A stretch of DNA of 40,706 nt from a virus: IMG/VR virus record IMGVR_UViG_3300025083_000086, positions 1 to 40,706 of that record; one strand, given 5' to 3'. Positions 1 to 7,387 of this stretch are shown one piece after another. Below the pieces are notes generated by a model, which worked only from the letters and a program-made list of their open reading frames with translations, was not told the DNA's origin and did no database searches. The translations under genes and the position numbers were made by a program. Within the stretch, counting starts at the first letter, position 1, and the number at the start of each line of letters is the position of its first letter.

Positions 1-127
1 ATCAAGACTATACAGGGGATAACTCTACTACTACGTTTAGTATCCCTTTTACATACACTGCCACTAGTGAAATTAGTGTAACGGTAGACGGTGTGGCTCA
101 AACTGGCCTTTCTTTTCCTTCTGCCTC
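1..127 (+). repeat. Left copy of terminal overlap (tail-fibre 5' region)
   Basis: Bases 1-127 are identical to 39826-39952. Similarity continues beyond, at about 96% by eye over the next 350 nt, until indels appear in the Ala-rich shaft. The first mismatch is T at 128 against C at 39953. This marks closure of a circular map (unit about 39,825 bp) or a second allele of the same gene. Confidence 0.9.
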
Positions 128-2618
128 TCAAGTAACCTTGACTTCTGCACCTGCCTCTGGTACTCTGGTACAGGTTCGCCGTACTACAAGCCTTACGGCA
201 CGTGCAGTTGACTTTGCGTCAGGCTCAGTATTGACTGAGGAAGACTTGGATAATTCAAGCATCCAAACCTTCCACGCTTCTCAGGAAGCTATTGACCGTG
301 CTAACGACTCTATTGCTGTAGATGATGACGATAAGTATGACGCACAAAACAAAGTTATTAAGAACGTAGCTACGCCTACCAACGCTAACGATGCTACAAA
401 CAAGTCTTATGTAGATACAGGAGCCAATAACGCTGCCACAAGCGCAGCAGCGGCTCTTGTCTCTCAGAACGCAGCAGCAGCTTCTGCCACAGCAGCAGCG
501 AACAGTGCCACAGCAGCCGCTGGATCAGCTACTACTGCTGCCAGTGAAGCAACAGATAGTGCTAACTCAGCCACTGCCAGCGCATCGTCAGCCACTGCTA
601 GTGCCAACTCAGCGTCAGCGGCCTCGACTTCTGAGAGCAATGCGGCTTCTTCAGCCTCGACTGCCTCAACTCAAGCCGCTAATAGTGCTACATCTGCGAC
701 TAATAGTGCAAACTCTGCGACTGCTAGTGCAAACTCTGCTACAGCATCGGCTGGATCGGCATCGACTGCGAGTACACAGGCGGCACTAGCTACCACTAAT
801 GGGGCGGCACAGGTTGCTCTAGCCACAACTCAGGCTAACAATGCAGCAACTTCAGCTACAGCAGCAGCTAACTCAGCTACAGCGGCAGCCACAAGCGAGA
901 CTAACGCAGCCAACAGTGCAGCAGCAGCGGCAGCAGCTTTTGACAACTTTGATGATACTTATCTTGGCAGTAAGACTAGCGATCCAACGGTTGACAATGA
1001 CGGTGACCCGCTTACTCAAGGTGACCTCTATTTTAATAGCACTGCCAACGAGATGCGTGTCTATGATGGCGCAAACTGGATTGCAGCATCCTCTGCTGGT
1101 GCAGCATCACTGATCCTGTATGAATACACAGCGACTTCAGGGCAGACTACTTTCTCAGGTGCTGACGATAACTCAGCAAGCCTGTCCTATAGCGTAGGTA
1201 ATATCCAAGTTGTAATGAACGGTGTCATCCTTGACCCATCAGACTACACAGCTACCAGTGGTACAAGCGTTGTGCTGGCCTCTGGTGCGGCTACTGGTGA
1301 CTTGGTAAACATCTATGCCTTCAAGAGCTTCACTGTGGCCGACACGGTGTCTGCGTCTGCTGGCGGTACATTTGCTGGTGCGGTTGGCTTTGGTGCTGGG
1401 GCTACTGTTACAGGCAACGTCACTGCCGATGGTTTGCGCTTAGGCGATGGAGATTACGCAGCTTTTGGCGACGGGCTAGATTTACAAATCCTGCATAACT
1501 CTGCGGACTCTTTTATAACCGATGCTGGCACTGGGGATATGTATATTCGCGGTGACAACTCGCTATTAATTCAGCAACTAGATGGCACGAAAAACAAGGC
1601 TCAGTTTATTACTGGTGGTGCCGTGAACCTGATGCACAACGGAACAACTAGGTTCTCTACCAGCAGTACAGGCGTGGATGTCACTGGCACTGTGACGGCT
1701 GATGGACTTGACGTAAGCGGTACCTCTACATTCGGCACATCTAGCGCAGATACGAGATTTAACTTTGATGGGCCAAACCAGTATCGTGCAGTTTTCAAAA
1801 GTGGTGGCACTGTTGGTGGTCAAATCGGTGCTGGTGGCGCAGACGACTTGCGTTTCAGTAATGCGGCTGGTGCAACTGTTGCCACTATTAAAAATGGCAA
1901 CTTGGGCATTGGCGAAACTGCCCCTGTTACACCGCTCACCATTGCAACCACCAACAAACTAGGGTCAACCTTTACTGGCACAACAAACGGTGAAGGTCTT
2001 ACGGTTACGCAAACAGATTACAGCGCTGGCAACTACGTTTCGCTGGTTGAAGCTGCGTATGATGACAGTAATGATGCAAACCCAAATGTCCGTATCGGTG
2101 CAATGTTTGACGGTGGCGGCTCAACCCTAGCGTTTGGCACGTCAAATAGTTTTGGCGCTGGCATCACCAACACTGCTATGTCTATCGACGGCAGCGGCCG
2201 TGTGACGATGCCTAACCAGCCCTGCTGTTTCATTCAAGGGGCATCCTCGACAAACCATAACTACGGTAGCGGTGGAGTTATTATTAATTTCGCCCTTAGT
2301 GGTAATGGGGCTTTTACTCAAGGTGGCATAACGCATAACACTGGTAATGGAAGACTAACCGTTCCTTCCGCTGGACGCTATCTTTGCGGAATGACTTTCT
2401 ATGACAACGATGGAAGTGCGGGGGCGGCTCGTGCTGGTATTCGCCACAACGGTGCAATGAGGGGTCACACTCATACAGAGTTCAACAATGGTCAAAGCGC
2501 AGTGACAGTGCTTTTGAATATGGCGGCTAACGACTACATCGACTTCCAGCAAGTTTACGGAACCGCCATCTACATGGGGCCGCATCACTTTTATGGTTTT
2601 ATAACCAAACTCAATTAG
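3..2618 (+). CDS. Tail fibre protein, T7 gp17-like, 5' end cut by window edge
   Basis: The reading frame is open from the first bases. By comparison with the second copy at 39813, only the first five codons (MAFSY) are missing. The N-terminal part, about 110 residues, looks like the T7 tail-fibre N-terminal domain that attaches the fibre to the tail. Then comes an Ala/Ser/Thr/Asn-rich stretch, about residues 130-310, made of imperfect short repeats such as NSATAS and TQAALATTNGAAQ, typical of a trimeric coiled-coil shaft. The C-terminal third is beta-rich, and its last 130 residues (PSAGRYLCGMTF, AGIRHNG, the final YGFITKLN) resemble a C1q-like jelly-roll knob, the likely receptor-binding tip. 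It is followed 10 nt later by a small partner gene. The family call is confident; the C1q-like tip is inferred from sequence flavour only. Confidence 0.9.
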   Translation, partial: QDYTGDNSTTTFSIPFTYTATSEISVTVDGVAQTGLSFPSASQVTLTSAPASGTLVQVRRTTSLTARAVDFASGSVLTEEDLDNSSIQTFHASQEAIDRANDSIAVDDDDKYDAQNKVIKNVATPTNANDATNKSYVDTGANNAATSAAAALVSQNAAAASATAAANSATAAAGSATTAASEATDSANSATASASSATASANSASAASTSESNAASSASTASTQAANSATSATNSANSATASANSATASAGSASTASTQAALATTNGAAQVALATTQANNAATSATAAANSATAAATSETNAANSAAAAAAAFDNFDDTYLGSKTSDPTVDNDGDPLTQGDLYFNSTANEMRVYDGANWIAASSAGAASLILYEYTATSGQTTFSGADDNSASLSYSVGNIQVVMNGVILDPSDYTATSGTSVVLASGAATGDLVNIYAFKSFTVADTVSASAGGTFAGAVGFGAGATVTGNVTADGLRLGDGDYAAFGDGLDLQILHNSADSFITDAGTGDMYIRGDNSLLIQQLDGTKNKAQFITGGAVNLMHNGTTRFSTSSTGVDVTGTVTADGLDVSGTSTFGTSSADTRFNFDGPNQYRAVFKSGGTVGGQIGAGGADDLRFSNAAGATVATIKNGNLGIGETAPVTPLTIATTNKLGSTFTGTTNGEGLTVTQTDYSAGNYVSLVEAAYDDSNDANPNVRIGAMFDGGGSTLAFGTSNSFGAGITNTAMSIDGSGRVTMPNQPCCFIQGASSTNHNYGSGGVIINFALSGNGAFTQGGITHNTGNGRLTVPSAGRYLCGMTFYDNDGSAGAARAGIRHNGAMRGHTHTEFNNGQSAVTVLLNMAANDYIDFQQVYGTAIYMGPHHFYGFITKLN

Positions 2619-2628
2619 GAGAAAACAG

Positions 2629-2925
2629 ATGTCTCACACATTTAGTGTTACTGTTAGTGACGCAGAATATAAGTCACTACAATATGCGGCGGCTGACCCT
2701 CAAGATTGGGTTGAGAACGCTGTTACAACTCGCTGTCAGGTAGGGGGTGATGACATCATTGCCTTGCTTGTAGCCCACTGCAATGCCAACAACGTGCAAA
2801 TTGCAACAGGTCGTGACGCCCAAATCACTCAAGCATACACCCTTGAGGTTGTAAAGACTGCGGCTGTGCGTAATGCAGAGGCCGAAGCAGAGATAGCGGC
2901 ACTAGCAGGGGGCGGCGATGAGTAG
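2629..2925 (+). CDS. Small conserved protein between the two fibre genes
   Basis: A 98-residue protein starting at ATG after a good ribosome binding site (AGGAGA, ending 8 nt upstream). It begins MSHTFSVTVSDAEYKSL and ends in an Ala/Glu-rich helix and GGGDE. No signal peptide, membrane segment or catalytic motif is visible. The ATG of the next fibre gene lies inside its last codons (8-nt overlap), so the two are translationally coupled. Position between two fibre genes suggests a fibre-associated or assembly protein, but that is inference from context. I recognise it only as the kind of short protein often found after marine phage tail fibres. Confidence 0.75.
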   Translation: MSHTFSVTVSDAEYKSLQYAAADPQDWVENAVTTRCQVGGDDIIALLVAHCNANNVQIATGRDAQITQAYTLEVVKTAAVRNAEAEAEIAALAGGGDE

Positions 2926-5077
2926 AGCAAGAGACTTAGCAGACAGTGCCGATAAGGACATTGTAGGCACCCTTACAGTAGACGGCATTGAGGTGGACGG
3001 CGGCACGGTTAAGCTGGACGGCAACTACCCGACAGGCACAAACAATGTGGCGTTAGGTGATACTGCATTGGATAGTGTGGCCTCTGGTGGCACATCAAAC
3101 ACGATGGTGGGTTTTGCGGCTGGAACTGCAATTACTACAAGTGATAACAACACGGGTTTTGGGTATGCCGCTCTATACACGTCAACAGGAAATCAGAACA
3201 CTGCTGTTGGTTCATCAGCTTTAGTTAGTTCTACTACTAGCGATAATAATACCGCGATGGGGCATTCTGCTATGTATGCCAACACTACTGGCACTCAGAA
3301 TGTAGCGATAGGCGCGTTTTCTTTGGATGCAATTACAACAGGTAGCTATAACAATGTTCTTGGCTATGGTGCTGGCGGTGCAGTTACAACAGCTAACGGT
3401 AACACAGCTATGGGTCACACCGCCCTAACTAGTACAACCACTGGAGTTAATACTGGCTTTGGCTATGAGGCAGGATACTACACCACAACTGGCACAAGCA
3501 ACACTTCTGTAGGTTATCAAGCACTGAAAGGCACCACTGCTACAACGGCAAGCCACAATACTGCTGTGGGTCATCAGGCACTCGCCGCAAACACCACAGC
3601 CTCTTACAACACTGCTGTAGGTAATGATGCACTTAAATCTAACACCTCTGGCGCACAGAACTCCTCTTTAGGACATCATTCTTTATTAAACAACACCTCT
3701 GGGTCTTACAACACAGCAGTCGGTCAGGGCGCGATGGTGTCTAACACCACTGCAAACAATAATACCGCTGTGGGTATGAATAGCCTATATAACAATACCA
3801 CTGGCGCAAACAATGTTGCTGTCGGATTGAACGCACTGACCGCTAACACAACTGCTGGCAACAATGTAAGTGTTGGCAATTATTCTTTGTACAACACGAC
3901 AACTGGAGGAAACAATGCTGCGTTTGGTGATGGTGCGCTGCTAACAAACACAACTGGCATATTTAATACTGCGGTGGGCAATAGCGCACTAAGAAATTCT
4001 ACAACAGCATCTAACAACGTAGCCGTTGGCTATAACGCATTGATTGCAAACACCACCGCAACTCGCAACACGGCTTTGGGTAATCAGGCTGGGTATGCTA
4101 ACACCACTGGCTATGGCGGTGTATTTGTAGGACAAAAAGCTGGATACGCTTCAGCAACTTCCAACTTGAATACTATGGTTGGTGATAATGCTGGTCTAAA
4201 CACAACTGGCGCACAGAATACATTTATTGGTCAAGGTGCTGGTAGCACAACTACTACTGGCTCAAAGAACACCATTCTTGGTCGCTATGACGGCAATCAG
4301 GATGGCCTAGACATGCGCACAGCCTTCAACAATATCGTGCTGTCTGATGGCGATGGCAATATTGGTATGTGGTATGATAGTCAACGCTGGAGAATTTCAA
4401 ATAGTGGTCAAAATAATTTTTGGCCAAATACGGGTTCTGTAAGTGGAAGAAATGGTATTGTACTTGACGGACATACTGGCGGTGGCAGTGGGTATGTTGG
4501 TGTTACAGGCGGTAATGTTGTATTATACTTAGACAGGAACGATACTGACGGCACGTTAGTTTTATTTTCCCACGCAGGAACAAATGAAGGTAGCGTTAGT
4601 GTCAGTGGCACTACCGTGTCATTCAACGGTGGACACCTGTCTCGCTGGTCACAAGCTACAGACGGCAACCGTATTGACGGCCTACTCAAAGGCACCGTGA
4701 TGACTAACTTAGATCAGATGGCTGAGTGGACTAAGGATGACGTGACAGAAGATAATGAACAGCTAAACTGTATGGCTGTATCTTCAGTAGAAGGTGACCC
4801 AAATGTTGCTGGCGTGTTCGTCAACTGGGATGATGATGACGAGGACTACACTGCCGACATGAATATCGCAATGACAGGAGACATGATTATCCGCATTGCA
4901 CAAGGCACAACTGTCGCACGAGGTGACTTGCTAATGAGTGCTGGCGATGGCACGGCAAAGCCGCAAGGTGACGACATTGTTCGCAGCAAAACAATCGCAA
5001 AAGTAACATCAACTAATGTATCGCACACCTATGACGATGGGTCATACTGTGTGCCTTGCGTCCTAATGGCTTGTTAA
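2918..5077 (+). CDS. Repeat-rich tail fibre/adhesin-like protein (17-residue repeats)
   Basis: A 719-residue protein. After about 40 N-terminal residues come roughly two dozen tandem repeats, up to about residue 450, mostly exactly 17 residues long. The consensus is N-T-A-V-G-x-x-A-L-x-x-N-T-T-x-x-x, for example NTAVGNDALKSNTSGAQ. This pattern resembles the head repeats of YadA-type trimeric adhesins, which fold into a left-handed beta-roll. The C-terminal 270 residues are non-repetitive, with GMWYDSQRWRISN, an acidic DDDDEDY stretch and a Cys-containing tail (SYCVPCVLMAC). No signal peptide is present, so it is a virion part rather than a secreted protein. It probably forms a second fibre or adsorption module. 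A self-cleaving C-terminal chaperone domain is possible but not demonstrable here. Confidence 0.8.
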   Translation: MSRARDLADSADKDIVGTLTVDGIEVDGGTVKLDGNYPTGTNNVALGDTALDSVASGGTSNTMVGFAAGTAITTSDNNTGFGYAALYTSTGNQNTAVGSSALVSSTTSDNNTAMGHSAMYANTTGTQNVAIGAFSLDAITTGSYNNVLGYGAGGAVTTANGNTAMGHTALTSTTTGVNTGFGYEAGYYTTTGTSNTSVGYQALKGTTATTASHNTAVGHQALAANTTASYNTAVGNDALKSNTSGAQNSSLGHHSLLNNTSGSYNTAVGQGAMVSNTTANNNTAVGMNSLYNNTTGANNVAVGLNALTANTTAGNNVSVGNYSLYNTTTGGNNAAFGDGALLTNTTGIFNTAVGNSALRNSTTASNNVAVGYNALIANTTATRNTALGNQAGYANTTGYGGVFVGQKAGYASATSNLNTMVGDNAGLNTTGAQNTFIGQGAGSTTTTGSKNTILGRYDGNQDGLDMRTAFNNIVLSDGDGNIGMWYDSQRWRISNSGQNNFWPNTGSVSGRNGIVLDGHTGGGSGYVGVTGGNVVLYLDRNDTDGTLVLFSHAGTNEGSVSVSGTTVSFNGGHLSRWSQATDGNRIDGLLKGTVMTNLDQMAEWTKDDVTEDNEQLNCMAVSSVEGDPNVAGVFVNWDDDDEDYTADMNIAMTGDMIIRIAQGTTVARGDLLMSAGDGTAKPQGDDIVRSKTIAKVTSTNVSHTYDDGSYCVPCVLMAC

Positions 5078-5088
5078 AGGATAGTAAA

Positions 5089-5331
5089 ATGGACGAACTA
5101 ACAGCAGAACAAATCGCACAAAACTACTCAGCGATGGGTGACAGCGTTGACCTCATCAATGCTATCATTGCTGGCGATGCAATGGCAGACGATGATGCAG
5201 AAGAGCGTCAGGGTTGCGTAGACCGCAATGTTGAGCATCTTGAATTGATGGTGGCAAAGGACTACTGGACTTCAGAAGACATGACAGCAGCTAATGCAGC
5301 CATTACGGCTGGTAACGCCTACACTGCATAA
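5089..5331 (+). CDS. Small acidic Ala-rich hypothetical protein
   Basis: I start this gene at ATG 5089 (MDELTAEQIAQNY) and not at the longer in-frame ATG at 5056. An AAGG element ends 8 nt before 5089, and the longer start would run inside the previous gene. The product is 80 residues, acidic and helical, with no transmembrane segment. Its stop overlaps the next ATG by one base (TAATG). It lies between the fibre genes and the lysis block, and similar short proteins follow fibre genes in other marine phages. Function unknown; a tail-fibre assembly role is only a guess from position. Confidence 0.7.
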   Translation: MDELTAEQIAQNYSAMGDSVDLINAIIAGDAMADDDAEERQGCVDRNVEHLELMVAKDYWTSEDMTAANAAITAGNAYTA

Positions 5332-5534
5332 TGAAGCTACAGCAAGTCATGGAACCAGAACTCAAAGTCCAGATGGAACTGGATGCTCACGAAAAAGAAT
5401 GTGCCATCCGTTATGAGATGGTGCATGGCAAGCTAGAAAGCCTCGACAAGCGTATGTGGAGGCTTGAAGCAATGATAATGGGGTCAACGGTAATCATCGT
5501 TGGCCTAGCAGCATCGTTGCTAATGAAAGTATAA
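5331..5534 (+). CDS. Small coiled-coil protein with C-terminal membrane anchor (XhlA-like)
   Basis: A 67-residue protein. The first 45 residues are charged and heptad-like (ELKVQMELDAHEKE, KLESLDKRMWRLEAM). The last 20 (GSTVIIVGLAASLLMKV) form one hydrophobic membrane helix. This layout of coiled coil plus C-terminal anchor resembles the haemolysin XhlA family, which helps holins and endolysins during lysis. It opens a run of small membrane proteins that ends in a holin and an endolysin, which supports a lysis role. The family assignment rests on architecture, not on a clear motif. Confidence 0.65.
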   Translation: MKLQQVMEPELKVQMELDAHEKECAIRYEMVHGKLESLDKRMWRLEAMIMGSTVIIVGLAASLLMKV

Positions 5535-5544
5535 GGAGACAGCT

Positions 5545-5622
5545 ATGATTGGCTTACCCCCTGTTGATGCGATTGAAATTGCATTGCTTGTAGTAATCAT
5601 TATTCTTATTGTTAGAAAATGA
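5545..5622 (+). CDS. 25-residue single-pass membrane peptide
   Basis: ATG at 5545 follows a good AAGGAG element at 5533-5538. It encodes MIGLPPVDAIEIALLVVIIILIVRK, in which about 15 consecutive residues are hydrophobic, followed by a positive RK end. The stop TGA overlaps the ATG of the next gene (ATGA at 5619). The strong ribosome binding site, precise overlap and position in the lysis block argue that it is real despite its length. It could be a mini-holin, an antiholin or another membrane-active peptide; the sequence does not decide between these. Confidence 0.6.
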   Translation: MIGLPPVDAIEIALLVVIIILIVRK

Positions 5623-5849
5623 TACATGTATTCCTCTTGCTAGTCTATCTAGGTACAGGAGACTCTCGTAAACTGACTAGCGGAGATATGTACTTTCGTG
5701 ATGTAAACGATTGTAACTATTTCGCTAGTCGGGTTGCGAAAGCTTATGGCAACTATCAATACTCAGCATACATAGACCCCAAAGACAGGGTAACAGCCTA
5801 CTGCGTACCTAAATATGTAGACCAAGACAGCGTGAGGATATACGAATGA
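5619..5849 (+). CDS. Small exported or membrane-anchored protein with two cysteines
   Basis: A 76-residue protein starting in an ATGA overlap. The N-terminus MIHVFLLLVYLG is a short hydrophobic stretch that could be a signal anchor. The rest is polar with Cys at about positions 33 and 62, which could form a disulfide outside the cytoplasm. Phages often carry similar short proteins with this N-terminus and a central YFRDVNDC-type motif in or near their lysis genes. Function unknown. Its place between membrane peptides and the holin suggests a cell-envelope role. Confidence 0.65.
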   Translation: MIHVFLLLVYLGTGDSRKLTSGDMYFRDVNDCNYFASRVAKAYGNYQYSAYIDPKDRVTAYCVPKYVDQDSVRIYE

Positions 5850-6322
5850 TTGATCCAATTTCAGCTATGGCGACAGCTAACGCTGCCTTTAGAACCATTA
5901 AACAGGGTTTTTCAGTTGGTAGAGACATCGAACAGATGGCCTCTGACCTGTCTCGCTGGATGGGTGCTTTATCTGACTTGGAACAAGCAGAAAAAGAAGC
6001 TAAGAATCCCCCTATATTTAAGAAGCTTTTCTCTGGTTCTACAGTAGAGCAGGAAGCCATACAAGCTTTCGCGTCTAAAAAGAAAGCAGAGCAGCAGAGA
6101 TATGAGCTAAAGCAGTGGATTAGCCTTACTATGGGCAAGAGTGCGTGGGATGAATTAATACGCATGGAAGGCCAGATACGTAAACAACGTCAAGAAACCA
6201 TTTACAGACAGCGAGAACGCAGAAGAAAATTTGTAGAAGTTGCGGCTGTTTTAACTATTAGCCTTACAGGTATAGGTCTTCTTGTTTTGTTTATTATATG
6301 GTTAAAAGGAATAGCAGGATGA
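5846..6322 (+). CDS. Hypothetical protein with charged helices and C-terminal membrane segment
   Basis: A 158-residue protein. Residues 1-110 are helical and rich in Lys, Gln and Glu. Residues about 110-128 are strongly basic (RKQRQETIYRQRERRRKF), and residues 130-153 form a membrane helix (VAAVLTISLTGIGLLVLFIIW). This tail-anchored layout would put the bulk in the cytoplasm. It starts in an ATGA overlap and its stop overlaps the holin ATG in the same way, so the block is translationally coupled. It is not an obvious spanin, because inner-membrane spanins carry the membrane segment at the N-terminus. Role unknown; lysis is inferred from its neighbours. Confidence 0.7.
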   Translation: MIDPISAMATANAAFRTIKQGFSVGRDIEQMASDLSRWMGALSDLEQAEKEAKNPPIFKKLFSGSTVEQEAIQAFASKKKAEQQRYELKQWISLTMGKSAWDELIRMEGQIRKQRQETIYRQRERRRKFVEVAAVLTISLTGIGLLVLFIIWLKGIAG

Positions 6323-6702
6323 TTAATGTATTACTACAAGGTTTATTTGGTGTAGCCAGTAGCGCAGTCGAAGGCTACGTGGACACAAAGAAAGCCAAAG
6401 CCAAACAGAAGCTTGTAAAGATTGAAGCTGAAACTAGCATTATGGAAAAAAAGATTGCTGGTGAAATTGATTGGGACAAAGAAGCCATATCTGGCTCAAA
6501 GGAGAGTTGGAAAGATGAGTATCTTACAATCTTGTTCAGTATACCACTACTACTATGCTTTATACCCTTCACTGTCGAATACGTTGAGAGAGGATTTGAA
6601 GCGTTATCTCTCACGCCAGACTGGTACAGGTACACGCTAGGTATTATCGTAAGTGCGTCTTTTGGTATCAAGGGTGCTACAAAGATGTTTGGTAAGAAAT
6701 AG
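6319..6702 (+). CDS. Holin, 3TM-type family
   Basis: I start at ATG 6319 (MINVLLQGLFG), which overlaps the previous stop as ATGA and has AGG just upstream. The longer GTG/ATG start at 6298 would run into the previous gene. The 127-residue product has a charged middle and the typical SWKDEYLTILFSIPLLLCF segment near residue 65. The WYRYTLGIIVSASFGIKGATKMFG segment lies at the C-terminus. The amphipathic N-terminus plus two clear membrane helices fit the Holin_3TMs type found in marine phages and gene transfer agents. It sits directly before the endolysin, as expected for the pore that times lysis. Confidence 0.75.
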   Translation: MINVLLQGLFGVASSAVEGYVDTKKAKAKQKLVKIEAETSIMEKKIAGEIDWDKEAISGSKESWKDEYLTILFSIPLLLCFIPFTVEYVERGFEALSLTPDWYRYTLGIIVSASFGIKGATKMFGKK

Positions 6703-7175
6703 TGTACCATATGTGGGACATGCACAACAGAACCACAGAAGAACAGGCAAAGAGAAACAGAATGACACAGCTAGTTGAACAACTTAAACGCCACGAAGGA
6801 TTGAGGTTAAAGCCATATCAATGCACTGCTGGAAAGCTAACTATCGGAATCGGACGAAACATCGAAGACATTGGCATTTCGGAAAGCGAAGCAGAAATGT
6901 TGCTGTCCAACGACATACAACGAGTGGTAACACAGTTGAAGGAAACCTTTCCGTGGACGCTGGACTTAGACGAGGTACGTTTTGCAGCTCTCGTCAACTT
7001 TACCTTCAACGTAGGGATAGGAACAACCAGCAAGTTCGTAAACGCAATGGCTCTGCTAAAGGGAGGAAACTTCGATATGGCAGCAGACGAGTTTCTGGAC
7101 AGTAGATGGGCTAAACAAGTAGGACAACGCGCTGTAGAGATTACAGAGCAAATCCGTACAGGAGAGTGGCAGTGA
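6702..7175 (+). CDS. Endolysin, T4-like lysozyme (GH24), catalytic Asp replaced by Cys
   Basis: The product degrades peptidoglycan at lysis. The motif HEGLRLKPYQCTAGKLTIGIG aligns with the T4 lysozyme active site. Glu is conserved, the residue nine later (Asp20 in T4) is Cys, and Thr26 is conserved, giving E-8-C-5-T instead of E-8-D-5-T. Cys at this place is known to be compatible with activity in this family. The C-terminal half has the usual RFAALVNFTFNVG and the Gly/Arg-rich end. No signal peptide is visible, so release needs the holin upstream. The start is uncertain: GTG 6702 overlaps the holin stop by one base, and ATG 6711, 6720 and 6762 are alternatives. 6762 gives the spacing to the catalytic Glu seen in T4 lysozyme. 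Confidence 0.88.
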   Translation: MYHMWDMHNRTTEEQAKRNRMTQLVEQLKRHEGLRLKPYQCTAGKLTIGIGRNIEDIGISESEAEMLLSNDIQRVVTQLKETFPWTLDLDEVRFAALVNFTFNVGIGTTSKFVNAMALLKGGNFDMAADEFLDSRWAKQVGQRAVEITEQIRTGEWQ

Positions 7176-7387
7176 CAGAAAAACAACAGATGGACACTTT
7201 GCACGAAGCTGTAACGCAAGAGCTACTGCTACGTGTACGAAGTGGGGAAGCCACAGCCAGTGAGCTATCAGTAGCTGTCAAATTTTTGAAAGACAATGGT
7301 GCTTCTCTTGATGCAATCATGGCAGAGAGTCCTATGGCAAACCTGTTAAACGATCTACCCTTTGATGTAGCAGAGAGTGTACAGTGA
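7172..7387 (+). CDS. Small terminase subunit, T7 gp18-like
   Basis: A 71-residue protein (MTEKQQMDTLHEAVTQELL). The start is GTG 7172, overlapping the endolysin stop as GTGA, with GGAG at 7161-7164 seven bases upstream; a GTG two codons earlier is less well spaced. Features are a helical N-terminus and the SGEATASELSVAVKFLKDNGAS segment, typical of DNA maturase A of T7-like phages. It should recognise concatemeric DNA and recruit the large subunit, whose start overlaps its stop (GTGA). Length and position match the family. Confidence 0.8.
   Translation: MTEKQQMDTLHEAVTQELLLRVRSGEATASELSVAVKFLKDNGASLDAIMAESPMANLLNDLPFDVAESVQ

Noticed and set aside
457-1113. Gln/Leu-rich + strand ORFs in another frame of the tail fibre (also 40282-40668)
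   Set aside because: These are out-of-frame readings of the Ala/Ser/Thr repeat DNA. The Gln and Leu excess is a direct effect of GCA/GCT repeats.
2918-5077. Bacterial autotransporter adhesin gene acquired from a host
   Set aside because: The repeats resemble YadA heads, but there is no signal peptide and no C-terminal membrane anchor, and the gene is coupled by overlap to a phage gene, so it is a virion fibre protein.
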